Positions 25,533-38,558 of a stretch of 64,000 nt of DNA are shown one piece after another (position 1 is the stretch's first letter; each line of letters starts with the position of its first letter). Origin of the DNA: Syngnathus acus. Its lineage: Eukaryota > Chordata > Actinopteri > Syngnathiformes > Syngnathidae. Both the position numbers and the translations under genes were made by a program. The DNA is taken from NCBI RefSeq assembly GCF_901709675.1, contig NC_051105.1, forward strand, positions 1,302,001 to 1,366,000, in the 5' to 3' direction. The notes under the pieces were generated by a model. It saw only the letters and a program-made list of their open reading frames with translations. It had not been told where the DNA came from and made no database searches.

Positions 25533-28500
25533 CTACAGCAGACTGTCCAAATTCTTCTCTGCGTTCTCCTTGTCGCCCGAGTCGTCGGCCAGTCGCTGTT
25601 TGTTGGCGTACGGCTGCAGAACCGCCACCAAGTCGTGGTGGCCAAAGTGCACGGCCTCGTCCATCGGCGTGTTCCCCCATCTGCGCGGCGCGCACAACCA
25701 CGTGTTTGTCATGCAAATGGGAGAACCCGGGGTGGGGGGGTGTAGACTTTTTCTGTACCTGTCTCTGGGGACCGGGTTGACCTTGCAGGCCTCCAGCAGA
25801 AAACGCACCACCTCCGTGTGACCTGCAAGCACACTTTGGGTCAGTGGGACACGGACAAACCTTTGCGATACTTTTTCTTTGCCTCGCTGCCAAAATGTTG
25901 CTCGGTAGGCTCTGCGTCCTAAAATTGCTTCAAACCTTTCGGAGAATTCAATTTTATGCAGTTCACTTGTATAATGTCAATCTTCTAAGTTGTGTTGTAT
26001 ATTATATTGGGCAAAGTTAATCAAATTTGCTAAAATGAAGGAAATGACCAAACGTGAAAAAGACGATTGACGCTACCCTCAGCCGCAGCCACGTGGAGGG
26101 CTGTTCTGGAGTCGTAGTCCCTCTGCTCCATGTCCATAGACGACAAGGCGAACCTGGAGCAAAAAAGGAGAACTGCGTGCGTATAGAAAGGGAATTTGGA
26201 CATTCAAAAATAATGGGCAAGTTCAATTTGATTCCAAATTTGGAATAATAATACAATCAAAATGACCAACCACGCATGAGTGATTCTGTTTAGTTTTTTT
26301 CCTAGCCCACGTACAGATTGGATTTCTTTAAACCGGTGGGTCAATTTGAACCGCAGTGTAGATTTATGAAAAGTTATTCAAAACGAAATATCAGTTTTCC
26401 AATAAAGAAGCATGCGTGCACAGCGTTTCACCTCCTCAGTGCGGAGACGTCTCCCGTGTAGGCGGCAAACAGCAAGTTAATGACCGATTTGACCTAAAGA
26501 CACAAACCACACAGTCACAATTGATTGCTCGTTGTGCACTTTTGTGACTTGGTCAGCTGTTGGCGATGCCCTTCAAAGAGCCATTCTTGTTTTTTTGCTC
26601 TCTTACGACCCCCGTGGGGACAAGCGGTACACATAATGGATGGATGGATTCAATGGAAAGTAAAAAAAAAAAGTGTTTTGCGCACCTTGGCCATCGGGGG
26701 GCAGTGTTATGCTACAGATTTATTTGACCGCAGCCACGAAGCTTCAGTCGTGAGTCTTTTTTACAGAGGATAAAGAATGTATGATTAGGAATGTTATTCT
26801 CTTTACATGCGTGGCCATAACGTGTTCAAATACAAGTTGTTTAAAGCGTCGTTACTCTTACCACGACATTTAATGCTAACATTTTGCTTTGTGCGTTAGC
26901 AATAAACTAGAAGACGTTTGTAAGACAAAGGATTTTTTATTGCTTCATTTTTTTTCTTTGTCGCCTTTTAAACGAAGCACCGCTGTGTTGCGGTTGCAAT
27001 TTTTATTCCTGAAACTACGTTAGCAGGCTGTGTTGTTTTTTTTGTGGCTGTGCTTTTAATCTTGCTGTTTTTCCTTCTGTCCAACCGCGCGCTAGTTTTT
27101 TTGGTTTTTTTTTTGCTGTCGCCTAGCTTTACCTTGGCCTTACCACACACATTTTAGCAAGCAGGTCTGAATTGTCGATTCTGGGCTAAATGCATCAATT
27201 TTAACACGGAAGTGGAGTCTTAAAATGTCCATGTGAGGCGCTAAAAGTGCTTTATTTGTTTTTTTACAATACCATATATCGAAATATATACTGTCACAGT
27301 CAAACAAAACAAAACAAAACAAAAAAAGCATGAAGTAATGAAACGAGTTACAAGTGTGGATTTTATGGAGATGTTTTGATACACTCGAGGACAGAAAAAA
27401 ATAAATCCAAAGACAGAAAAAATGAACTTGGAAATGCAGGGTTCATTCAGACAACAATTTCTTCATATTTTTTGTTTCTTTTTTTTTTTAAAAATCACGT
27501 CATTTTGCCAACCTTGCAAAACCTTACATTTCCAATGTCAAGCTTAATGTACATAGAATTAATGATGTCCCAAGACACAAATCAAGCATGATAACATTAC
27601 AATTTTGTAATTTTACATGATTATCATACAAATGATACACCAAAAAAATGTGTGCATGCAAACAGTGAGTATGACAAGTCAAGAAGCAAAACAAAAATTC
27701 AGAAGCCTCTGCCGGTGACTTTGATTTGCGTTTGATTTTGCGATTGTTGGAGAATGTTCAGAAGCGAACAGCCGATTCGTTGCGCAAGTGATTTCAAACG
27801 GCGGTTCTCAAACATAGCAAGTTTGAAGAGCTCTGATTTAAAGAACGCCCGCATCCATTTGAAGGCGGCGCTCCTTTTTCATGCACGTCGCAATCTCAGA
27901 CACGTTCTTAAGAAATAGGCAGCTCGTAAATACAAGTGATTGAAAAATTCAGCATCCTTGCCAGGTCCCTTCTGAGCGGAATCATTTGTCCTTTGCAAAA
28001 AACAAAACAGTCACGAAGCAGTCAAAAAAACGCCCGCGACCTGATCGTCACGACGACGCAATTTCAGTAGCAGCGTCAAAAGTATTGCTAGTCTGAGTAA
28101 CGAGAAATCGTCGTGACCATCTGAGGAATAACGCTAAATTGAGGCAAGACTGCAAAACTTTTGAAAGGAGACATGTTATGTGCCTATGATTTTTTCTTTT
28201 TTTTTTCCCTCCTCAGGCCGAAAGGTCGTCATATGCTACAAAAGGTGCCGTTTCCATAATATGTGTAATATGGCCGCTTTTGCAAAACTTTGCCTGCGCT
28301 TGGCTGGCCAGGACAAGTGGAGCAGTAATTCATGCTAAGGTCACTTATTTGAGAATACTTTATTCCCATTTAACTGTCAATGGCTGGCTCTTTGGATTGC
28401 GCTGTTGAACACGCACAGGTGTTCTTATTATTAGGTCCATTTTTCTGGATGGGTTCATATGAATACAGACTTGAAACATACAAACGTAGCTTAAAAACAA

Positions 28501-31500
28501 GGCCAGCAACTATTTCTTTATGCGCTAGCAACGTAACAGGAGGGTTGAAAGACACCCAGTTTTTATATCTTAGGATCGCCCGTCGGTACAGTTTGGAACG
28601 ACTAAGCTAGTAGGTAGCGCCGGTTTGCAGCACCCCATTACGAGCGGAATGAGTGAATCCCGAAACTGAGACGCGGTACTGCACAGAAGTTTCGCATCTC
28701 TTGACCCGGACAGCCAATTTGTCTGATTTGGGCCAGCGCAAAACAATGTGTAAAGAAAAATACAAATAAATAAAAGTTTTGTGAATAATTAGGGATATAT
28801 TTGAGGCTGATAAGCTTTTTCCACAAAACAATAACATTAAATAACTGTCCAAGTTTCTACCAATAAAAATAATTTGTTTTCATCTTTAATTCTGATTTCT
28901 AAATAGTGACAAATTGTTTTCCTAAATAACGTAAATATGTCAAATTCTACTAAACCAGTTTTATTATTTACAGTAAATCGATTAACCGATTGTTTAATAC
29001 GATATAGATATTAAATATGAATACATTTGAGGGCAAAAAATGGCTAGATTATTATTAATACAAGACATACACATTTGTGTGTATGTTTAACACGTGTGGA
29101 AGTTTACTTTTAGCTCCAATAAATCAATCAACCGTTGAATGAGGTCAATATTTCTTTTCTTTTGACTAATGTTAGAAAAAAAACACACACACACACACAG
29201 ACTCACACCTTTTGGTTTCAAATGTTAAGTGCTGAACAAAAGTGAGCTTGTATTGCGTGCGACTAAGTCACAAGGTCGTGTACACACTAAGGCAGCTAGC
29301 GGGTCGGGTGGAAAAATAAACGGCCAGTAATGAATCCATCCCTTACATCAGTCACAGTTTTAAGAAACCAAAAAAACCCCAGTAGTAACAGCTTCACAAG
29401 CAATAAATAGTGGTGCAATATTTAAGGGTGACGCGGTTGCGCTAATGTTCGTTTACGCCAATGAGCAGATCTACTCGCTGACGTTGTCCATCCTATAGAC
29501 TACGGTGGTGGAGGTATCCTGGTGCGACTCGGTGGCCGAGACTTTTTTCCAAAGGGGGGCTTTCAGAGCGAGCTCCTGTTGGAGGCTCTCATAGTCCAAG
29601 GGTCCGCGCAATGGCTGCACGAATAACAAAGGAGTCACAAATTGGACCGCAAATGGTATCTCAAGCAAAGTGAAGACCAACGTTTGTGTCGGCAGGTTTA
29701 CGTCAATACCGCCCAACTGCTACAGCGCGCGCACACACACACATTTGTGTTTACGTGTCCTTACCCGCTGTTCTCCTCCCTCCCGGCGAGGATCGTGCTT
29801 CTTTGCAAAGTGCCTCAAGTTGTCGTAGTTGTGGAAATTAAAGAGTTCCACCAGTTCCTGCAATGCAAATGACACTTGAGTCGAATCCTCATTTGTTTTC
29901 CTGACCAGCAGAATCCGGCCCAGCCCGTGTCTTACTCAATGACTTCCTGCTAAATAGGATTAGAACACCGTGGCTCACTTCCAACTTGTCCAGAATGTCA
30001 CGAGAGGTTATTATAATCATCATTCAGTGATCAGGCCAACACGATACATGAAGACTTGGTGCGTATTTCCCGAGGGAGGCCCGCCCTAAAAATAGCAAAG
30101 GATGACTTCCGTACCGTGCAGAAGTGAATCCCTCTGACCGAGTTGCCCATTTTGTCCAAGGGCGGCGACCAGCACATGATGCCCATTACGTTGGGCACCA
30201 CCAGCAGGATCCCGCCCGCCACGCCCGACTTGGCCGGCAGACCCACCTAGGGCGGGAAAAACAGGAAGGACACGATACGTTAACTGTATCGGGAACATTA
30301 GCTGCGCAGGATCGTTAAGACAAGCCCAAGTTTGAAGTGCCTCAGGGGGGAATGTATGGAATGACGTGGCGGAACGTCCAGAAGACGAGCCACTTGGAGA
30401 TACGAAACTCAAAAGTCACAGAAAACGTGATGGCATGGTGGCACGCTTTTTAATCCATTCTCATCGTCTTCTTAGGTCAATTTGACCCATTATCAGAAAT
30501 AAAAAAAACAAACAATTGGCTCGAAATGCCCCCCCACTCCCCCTTGGAGTGTCTTTTGCACTTACGTGGAAGGCAAACTGTCCGGAGAAGTCGTACATGC
30601 CGCAGGAGTGCATGAGGCTGAGGGTATTCCTGACCGCCTCGGGGCTGAGAACGCGCTCGCCCGAGATGGGACAGATGCCGCCGTTGGCCAGCGTGGCCGC
30701 CATCACGCTGGCGCTCTCGCAATTCACCTCGATGGAGCACAGCTGAAGGGCCCAAAAGTTAGTAGCGTTTTAATCATACACTGCTTCATTGCCCTTTTCT
30801 ACCCACTTATAAATGGAATTGAAAAAAGATATTTATATTGATTCAGTTAATTATTTATTTATTTTTTAAATTAATTTAATTAAAAACATTTCTTTTTAAT
30901 GACATTAAAATGTGTAAATTTGTAGACAAGGCCAACTTGGCAATGGAACGTCACTGATGGGCAACCTGAAAGTAGAGGTCCAGCACAGACGTCATGTCGG
31001 TCCCCTCGGGGAAGCACTGCAGGGGGGGGGAAAAAAGTGGCTTTAGACAAAAAGCCAAACACTCATGGCTGGGCTGAATATTTGCAGCAGCAAAACAACG
31101 CCCAACCTTTTTTTCTTTCAAGTAGTAGCCGATGGCAAAGTTCCTGTCTCCCGACTCGCGCTCCGACTGGAATCTGTTGCGCAAACAAAACGCTCGCATT
31201 GTTAGGTCATTTCAGTCATGTGACCATCTTGCGACCCCCCTCCGGTCGAAAAATGCCGTTTGCGAGTGACTCACGTGGCGTTGCTGAAACCGACGTACTC
31301 GTTTCCTGCCATGTCCTTCAAGAAGTTCATGATCTGGTGGCAAAAAAAAAATCTTGACATAAGCAAACTTGTTTGGTGAATTGGAATCAGGAGGCGCAGA
31401 CACTTACATAGTCAAATTTTTCTGCGTTTCCTTCACCTTGCTGAGAGAAGAAGAAAGAAAAAGCAAGGTGGTTACGTGCGCTCCTTTGCGGGTGGAAGGA

Positions 31501-31675
31501 AACATTGTCGCGGTCAAATGATAAAACGCTACGGCAGCAGAGTTCTAAAGAATGAGCAGATATGAATAGATGCTTACAAACAGGCGTCAAATCACATAGT
31601 AATGCTATGAGTTACAGAGAATGGCTACAGATTTGTGTCGAGGTTACCAGGAGGGAAACGCTTTTGTACTTGCCT

Positions 31676-31707
<32 letters not shown>

Positions 31708-34700
31708 GTTTAGTAGACAAAATTAAAATGAGGTGATTATGTGCAAAAAAGCTGTTTTAAAGCACAGCACAGCCCCTCCCTTCCTGTGTTTACCTTTAGA
31801 AATCATTTTGGCCACTTGTGTTGCTGTTGTCTTTGTTGAAATGGGAATGCATGTCGAATGTTGCTGAATACATTTGCAAGTATGTTCTTTTCTTTTTTGG
31901 CTATTTTAAGCACGTCGCCTTTGCCAGGGCTGCCGATGAGCACCGAGAGAACACAAAGTATTAAATGGACATGCATTTGTTCATCGTTTTACATGTTACA
32001 TGTTGTTGTTTTTTTTTTTTATACCCCCCCCAAATATGAATTTCTACTGTATTTTTAGGATCTCCACTTAATTGTGCAGAAGAAATCGAAAACAAAGATG
32101 CACGGATGGAGAGTCACTACAAAGGATTTCTACAGGCTGATTGGAGAAGAGAAGGTAAGGGGGGGAATGCGAGGAAAAAGATATGGAAAAGGAAGAAAAA
32201 ATTACCAACGTCATTTGACCTGCAGCAGCAGTCATTATTTCCCACAGTTCCTAAGTCTGGAAAATATGCAACATACAAAAACAGCAACAGTATGTGTAGC
32301 ACCACGCAACACTTTGGGGAGGGAGGGATGGGGGAACTAATTGCTGTCACCAAATGTGAAAAGTGCTAGGAATACTTTTCCGGCACGCTCTTAGCCACAA
32401 AAGTCTTACTCGGCGGTAGACGAGGGAGAATGAGCGAGCCGCCCGCCCGCTCAAGTCCAAATGGGGCATTCCCAAGCACATGTCATGTCACTTGCAAAAT
32501 GCAGACACACGTGGGCACTGCCCCCGTCAAAGTCGGCCAAAGAGGGAAGACTCGCACATTTCCTACTTTTCCAGGAACAATCACCTGCATAGTTGTCGTT
32601 CGCAATTCACAGATTTTATTTTTTTAAAGCATACATATAGGCAAAAAAGGTCAGGCTCTTTTTTTCTTTTTTTTAAAAATGAACATATAGGCAGAAAAGG
32701 CCAAGCTCTTTTTTATTTGATTTTTCAAAGAGAACATATTGGCATGAAAGGCCAGGCTCTTTTTTCTTTTTTTTAAAGCTAACATATAGGCAGAAAAGTC
32801 TCATAGGAAAGTAGTAAATGGTGTCAAGCGAGGTATGTTGACTGAGGGTTTAGCCTGGAAGCTGTCGCAAAAAAACCCCAAACAAAGCGAGCTAGCAAGG
32901 TTGCTGTTCCAAAAAAAACAAAAACAAATCGAGCAAGTTTATGTCCTTGAATCGATCCGATCATTTCAAATCATTGAAATATCACAAAGACTGTTTGCCT
33001 GGATGATATTTTCTAAAGGTCATGATGGGTTCTTGTTGCTCCGTTTACTTGTAGATATTCTGCCTCGCGATCGTACTACATAGAGGCAACCGAGGCAGTG
33101 TTTCTTAACGAGCACAGATCAAATCGAATTTGCTCAAACAAAAGCCCTGCACAACGGTCATCCGTCGGCGCCATGAGGCAAGACGACCGCGTGTCGATCT
33201 TTGGAATGAAGCCAAACCGGCCGCAATCCTCGCGCAGTCTGGAATGGAGCGTATGTTTGGCTGTTGAGTCCAAAGTTTGGAATGTGTTGACGCATATCAA
33301 CACTTGTGTCAATCGGCAATTGGGGTCCTTCCACAAGTACAACCACGTTGGACGTTCTTGGACGAGGGAGGCGCAACGACAAGTCCGACGACCGCTCAAA
33401 CGTACGCTGCGGCAACACCTCAACAAGAAACCGTGACTCGTATTTGTAGATACAAAGGGCTACATTTGGTTTAGCGTCGACACGAAGTGAAGTGAGAGAG
33501 GGGAAAAAAAAGAAAAAAGCTTTTACCTTTATCAGAGAAGTACAAACAATGGCGCCGGCGTTCACCATGGGGTTGTGGGGCTTATCTGCAAAGCGTCAAG
33601 CGCTCGGTTAGTAATTGCTAACCCGTGATGCAAAGCGAGCTCGTAAAGCCACAGACGTCGCAGTTTGTTTGGCAGTTAATCATTTGCCGGGAGATAAAAA
33701 CAATGCGAGTCCCTCGCTAAGCGGCCAGGTTGCGTCACCTTCGAGCGCACCGACTGGCACGGCATAACTTCAAATTAAGAGATTTCCTCATGCCGTAGAA
33801 AAGAAAGAAAGGTGTGGTGGGTCCAATCTACCCACCGTCTTCATCCAGAAAGAGCTTGTTGAAACGCAGGCCGCTGGGCTCCTTGCCAATGAAACTGTGC
33901 ACGTACTCGGTGCCGTTGTCGTTGACGGCCACGGCGTACTTGAGAGGCTTGACGCACGACTGCAGACAGAAGGGGACCTTGGTGTCGCCCACGGTGTGTC
34001 TGCAACAGACAAAGCTTTTGGAACTGGGAGGTAGGTGGTCCTTACGAGAGCATGCCATTAGTCCAAAAGTGCCTACACTTTGTAAACATCAGTGCACTTA
34101 GTCACGGTGTCCCGCAGGGGTCCGTACTCAGACCAGGACTGTTTACGTGAGCAAATTCGGTCAAGTTCTACAGCTATGTTGATGGCATGCATACAAGCCT
34201 GCCGACTGATGAAACTATTCAGCACCGGCTCCTCCCCCTCACCTCTGACCATCCACCGTGCACAGAGAGACAGCCCACATGTCTGGGCTGAATTTGGCAA
34301 GTTGAGGAATGTAGTCAGCCACCTGAAAGAAGAGGAGGGGAAAAAAAGAATCTGAAGAAAGAACATCACAGCCACAGCTTGAGAAATGTGACACCTCTTC
34401 ATGAATCCTCCAGTCAGGACAGCAAGCACAAGGACCACGCGGTTCATGATTGATACGCAAGCTGCCATCTTTTTTGCTTCAAGGCCAAAGTTAACGCATG
34501 ATCATGCCAGAAAACAAAAGTGACGTGGATCTACGGACAAACCTGCCCTTCAGAGAGCGATTTGGCCTTCTCGTAGAGCTCGTCAATGTGAGAAGTGAAG
34601 GACTGGAAGTCGGGGATGACGAACTTCTTGCGGAAGGCCTGCGTGAGCAGGATAATGTTGCTCTGGACACACCTGATGAACAAGACCACAAACAAATCGC

Positions 34701-37700
34701 ATGCTCAAACACAGCCACCGCATGCAACTAAGAGCGGGGGGGGGGAATAATAAAAATAGTTTGCTCATCGAGTTCGCAACTCCGATGTGAAACAAACTTC
34801 GGTTTGTCGATGAAGAGGCTTCATGGACAATATGGTGGTTTATGGCTTCAGCCGCCATGAACCCATATTGAGAAGATGGCCGCCGTCCGTCATTGTGCTT
34901 GATGGAACAACTTCAAATGGCCGGAAGCACAAGAGAGAAACCACATGGCCTGAGTTATGCGTGTTCCTCTCACTCACTTCTTGAACTGCTGCCTGTCCAA
35001 GGTGACGCCGTCCGGACAGCTCTTTAAGGTCTCTTTCAGTGTTTCCATACATTCTTTCAGTCGGGGATCTCCGCTGCGAAGTCCTGTGCTTTTAAGAGCC
35101 TCAAAAGATAAGATAAGAAACATCAGCCTTTATTTCACCTCTCGTTATCTGATAGCCAGTCAAAATCGGCCCAATTTCACATCACTATGGGAATTTTAAA
35201 AATTCCAGGGGGCGCTGTTAGGATGTTAAAGGCCTTTCCGAGCAGCGACCCCAACGAAAGCGAAGAATCGACACCAAATAGGTTGCCTTTTGGAAAATCG
35301 TCAAATGTAAAAATAAAAGCAATTGCAGGACTTACTGTAAGGAATTTATGCGCCGGAATAGTTTCTTGACCTTCGGCGACTGTGTAGAAAAGCAAATCCT
35401 CCAGACTGGGCAGGATGCCGGCATTTCTTCTCCTAGGTGGGGGGAAAACAACAAGCCGTTTGCAACGTAGAGCTCATCTTGTTGCTCAGGTCCGCAACTT
35501 GCTCATAAAAAACAACTCTGTTATGCAAACCAGCAAGAATTGGCTCAAATCCAATGCTAACATTTGCTGCTGCTGATACTGTTCACGCCACAGATATCAG
35601 TTGAACATTCAAAATCGCCCCCAGTAGTCTGAAATGCACCGTCAAAAAGGATCGATAACGGCAGCGGGGTCAAGGCTGCTACCGTGACGACACAAGCCGC
35701 AGGGAGAAGAGCATCGGTGAAGACACTAAAAGCATCCGTTCCGTATTGATTGCATTTTCACCCGTGGAGGCGGAAGTTGAGTGTCATCGGATTCCACAGC
35801 TGATTCATTGTTGTCGTTTTCCCCGTTGATGCAAAAAAAAAAAAAAAATTGCAGTTTGCTGGTAAAAGTGGCAAGGTCGAATTCCGGGGATTCTCCGGCC
35901 TTGAGCCCCGCCAAATTGTCTGTGACGCTCGGATTAATAGAGTCAACACGGCAGTCCTGTTCACACGCCGATTGGGACAAAAAAAGTCGCACCACTCCAA
36001 AGCGCCAAATGTTCCCCTTTTGAAAACACTGCAAAATGATGTGCGTGCGTGCGTGCTTGTGTTGCACATGGATGATGCATTTCGCAAGACTGTTTTCCCC
36101 CCACTGAAGATATTTTCGCAAGACTGCCCCCCCCACCCCCCTGACGATATTGCCCTTTTTCTTTTTTTTACAGCACGTCACATGAGGTTATAAACAACGC
36201 GCAAACATCCCAGCCGAGCTGTTCAAGGTGAGTGTGAAAGTCTCGACTCCGAGTGCGTTCGGTGGCTGGATGAACTTTAACCCTAGTAATGCCATTGAGC
36301 ACCATGAGTAGTGCGTCTGTCACAACTTTGAAATGTGTCACGGCGATTATTTGTCCATGTCATAGCAGATGAACGTAATCGTTTGGTCTGCTGGGCGGCT
36401 TATCGTGCCTAGTTGGCTCTCAAAGACGGCTTCTGCTTTCTATTTCTGTCCGTCATCCAACACATTATCTATCACGAGGCCTTAATTTGCTTTTGTTGAC
36501 ATGACTTCATCCTTCGCACGCACACCAGTGAGTCAGCTCCCTCTCTCAAGTTTTGCTGTGCATCTTCAGCCTCCTCTTATGTTTGTTTCCCAAGAAGCCA
36601 CGTGTCACACTTCATGTTCAAGCATAAAATAGGAGCAGTGCGTGGAAAACCTTAATTCAGACTAGATTCACGGCCATAATGAAAGCTTTTAAATAGCACC
36701 CCCCCCGCGTTGCGTGCCGAGCTAATCGACTTTGTCAGCTCCAGTCTCAATTAACTTTGAAGAGAGCTCGCTGGGATTTTTTTAAGAGTGTGTCGCTACC
36801 TACATACCCCATTTAGACATTTGGCACCGTGTCCTGCTGGCATGTCATGTGTCAGCCGGTTCCCACCAAGCGCTAGTTTGGCACACAATGGGATTTAATT
36901 TGGAGCTGGTAGCCTAATCAAGTAACCGGATAGAAGTTTCCAGATTCTTGAATTGCACAGTCGCACAGAGTTGTTTCCTACAAATTTGGCAAATGCTGCT
37001 TTTCACTGCACCATCGGTTCTGAGACACACGCTTTCATTTTTTTCTGTCAAATGTTGCTGTTTCACATACCTCAAGCAAAATGTTTGATCACTAGCACCG
37101 AACTTGGTCTACCTGTTGGTCAAGGTCATAATCTTCTCGTAGCTCTTTTCTGCTGAGTGGAAATATCAAAAGGCAGTAGAAACCGCAGGCAAGGGTCGGA
37201 AGGGAATTTAACGTACAGGAATTGCTGTTTAGCAATTGCAGTTTTCAGTTCATTACGGTGGTATTACCTTTTTTTTTTTTTTTTTTTTTAGGAATTGGAG
37301 CTTTTGGCTCGTGTTTCTTGTTTTCCCAGATACCACAACCGGTTTTTTAGATTTGCCTTTTTTTTTTTTTTTTTTTTTTTAAAGCCTCTAACTAAGCATG
37401 TTGAAAATCTAAATGTAAACAAACAGGAGTACAGGGATGGGCACAGTATGTACTTTAAGTCGGCATGTTTACATTTCAGCACTCAGCGCCAAGAGCTATT
37501 TGCGCCATTACGACGTCATATATTAGCGGCAGAACCACGCGCATGTCAATGTGTGACTTCTGTTTCATATAAGCGGTTAATTCCACTTCCAGTGGACTGT
37601 TGCACATGACTTTTGGTTTCGTTTGGCGTGTTTTAAAAACAGAATAGCGAATCGACCAAATGTGACGCCATAAATACGGGCCCTGTCATTGAGCTCCAGA

Positions 37701-38011
37701 CAGTCTTCGCCCGCACGCCAACTACGGTACAAGAAGCCACGACGGTAGCCGCCTTACTTCTCTGCGGCCGCATCAATGTCGTCGTCCTTCTTCTTAGGTT
37801 CGTCTAGCTTCAGCTCGCTCCCAGCCTTCGCGCAGTATGACCGGAGATGGACGGATGCTGCCGGGTACGCGCGGCCATTGAGGAGCTTGAGTCCGGTGGA
37901 GGAGGCGGCGCCCGAGCACCGGTGGCGGCTCGCGAGCAACCCGACCGATGGACACTTAAGGTTGGCTTTCAACAACTCCTTGAGCGCTGTGGCGATTCTA
38001 AAATGGAACAT
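25533..38011 (-). CDS. gls: Glutaminase, kidney-type (KGA isoform with ankyrin C-terminus)
   Basis: Mitochondrial glutaminase hydrolyses glutamine to glutamate and ammonia. Exons in transcription order: 38011-37758, 35432-35336, 35099-34978, 34672-34543, 34322-34243, 33999-33836, 33585-33527, 31440-31408, 31333-31275, 31173-31107, 31016-30966, 30742-30566, 30246-30115, 29857-29765, then 26493-26432, 26153-26077, 25822-25759, 25680-25533. They give 622 residues (human KGA 669). Exon 1 encodes a presequence ([20 protein letters not shown]). The beta-lactamase-like core has Tyr205 ([10 protein letters not shown]) and Ser242/Lys245 ([10 protein letters not shown]), equivalent to human Y249, S286 and K289, plus NPMVNAGAI and GMYDFSGQ. 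The last four exons encode ankyrin repeats ([20 protein letters not shown]) and end KNLDSLL. An alternative GAC end sits in intron 14. The gene is head to head with fkbp7. Confidence 0.96.
26606..26653 (+). repeat. Retroposon 3'-tail fragment with ATGG repeats
   Basis: Contains GTGGGGACAAGCGGTACACA and ends in tandem ATGG units, a typical truncated LINE/SINE tail in fish. The rest of the element is missing. Confidence 0.55.
29183..29199. repeat. (AC)n microsatellite
   Basis: Short AC run in gls intron 14. Confidence 0.85.
29471..29614 (-). CDS. gls: gls alternative terminal exon (GAC isoform)
   Basis: This 144-bp exon follows the acceptor at 29616-29615 and is entered in phase 0, like exon 26493-26432, so either can follow exon 29857-29765. 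It encodes 47 residues beginning [18 protein letters not shown], then VWKK-like LWKKVSATE and [12 protein letters not shown] before TAG. This corresponds to the human GAC tail ([20 protein letters not shown] ... STTVVYRME). The resulting isoform would have 553 residues (human GAC 598) and lacks the ankyrin repeats. The following 3 kb down to 26494 would hold its 3' UTR and the rest of the intron. Confidence 0.92.
   Translation of the reverse strand, partial: PLRGPLDYESLQQELALKAPLWKKVSATESHQDTSTTVVYRMDNVSE
31674..31700. repeat. (CTGG)n microsatellite
   Basis: About six to seven CTGG units in gls intron 7. Confidence 0.9.
32633..32800. repeat. Minisatellite, ~50-bp unit, about 3.4 copies
   Basis: Units start with ACATAT(A/T)(G)GC at 32633, 32683, 32734 and 32782. 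Each carries an (A)GGCCAGGCTC-like core followed by a T-rich stretch. Spacing is 48-51 bp. Short open frames across it are by-products of the repeat. Confidence 0.8.
35433..37757 (-). other. gls intron 1
   Basis: A 2.3 kb first intron between the presequence exon and the second coding exon. No exon is supported. It contains long poly-A and poly-T runs (for example 37271-37289 and 37360-37380) and a CGACGTCA motif near 37510. Confidence 0.55.
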
Positions 38012-38558
38012 TTCAATCCCCGTCGGGTTATTGAAGACGCGTTGCTTAGATTAGAAGAAGAAGGTCCCGCGTGGAAAAAGACGAATGAACACACGTTAGG
38101 ACGTCTGAGGCGATGACTCATAATACACCGGCGCCGATTTATAAATACAGACGCAAGCCACACCCACATCCGCTTCCATTGGGTAAAAGACGGCGACGTC
38201 ACATATGACGTTTACTTAGTGTGTACAGTACAATGTGAGAGGATCATATTCGCGGAGAGAGGTACATCGATTTACAAGCCTGTTTCAGCTGTCTACTAGC
38301 AGTACGGGGACACATCCTAAACTGTTCAACAGCTAATCTCACAAAGTCCTTTTTCAATATTAGTCTCTTTTTGTTGTTGTTGTTGCAGTGGATCAAGAAC
38401 AATCCAGTACAGGCAATCATACCTGTCAAACGAGACTGAGGGCAACAAATCCCAACTTTTTCCTCCACCACGCCCTCTAGTGTCCACACGCCAGAAGGGG
38501 AAAAGTTGCCACGACTGCAGCAGATAGACGGACGGACGTCGTACCGTGTTGCTCAAAC
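38012..38558. promoter_or_regulatory. Divergent promoter region, gls/fkbp7
   Basis: 547 bp separate the two start codons. A TATAAATA at 38140-38147 reads as TATTTATA on the other strand, so it could serve either direction. A CCATTGG motif (38176-38182) and CRE-like GACGTCA and TATGACGT motifs around 38193-38211 follow. Start sites are not proven by sequence. Confidence 0.5.

Larger units (their letters stand above)
26494..29470 (-). other. gls intron 14 distal part / GAC 3' UTR
   Basis: No other gene seen in this AT-rich 3 kb. It contains a retroposon-tail fragment (26606-26653), a (CA)n tract (29183-29199) and many poly-A/T runs. Several minus-strand AATAAA complements occur, so the GAC polyadenylation site cannot be fixed. 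Confidence 0.5.
31441..33526 (-). other. gls intron 7
   Basis: A 2.1 kb intron without detectable exons. It carries a (CTGG)n tract near 31674-31700 and a roughly 50-bp-unit minisatellite at 32633-32800. Confidence 0.6.

Noticed and set aside
25366-25821. 151-residue plus-strand frame opposite the gls ankyrin exons
   Set aside because: Antisense shadow of gls exons; no homology.
32480-32776. 98-residue frame with repeated EHIG.KGQALF segments
   Set aside because: It is produced by translating the ~50-bp minisatellite; no splice context or family similarity.
32633-32800. Regularly spaced repeats resembling a small CRISPR array
   Set aside because: Units are contiguous ~50-bp tandem copies without unique spacers, in a vertebrate intron.
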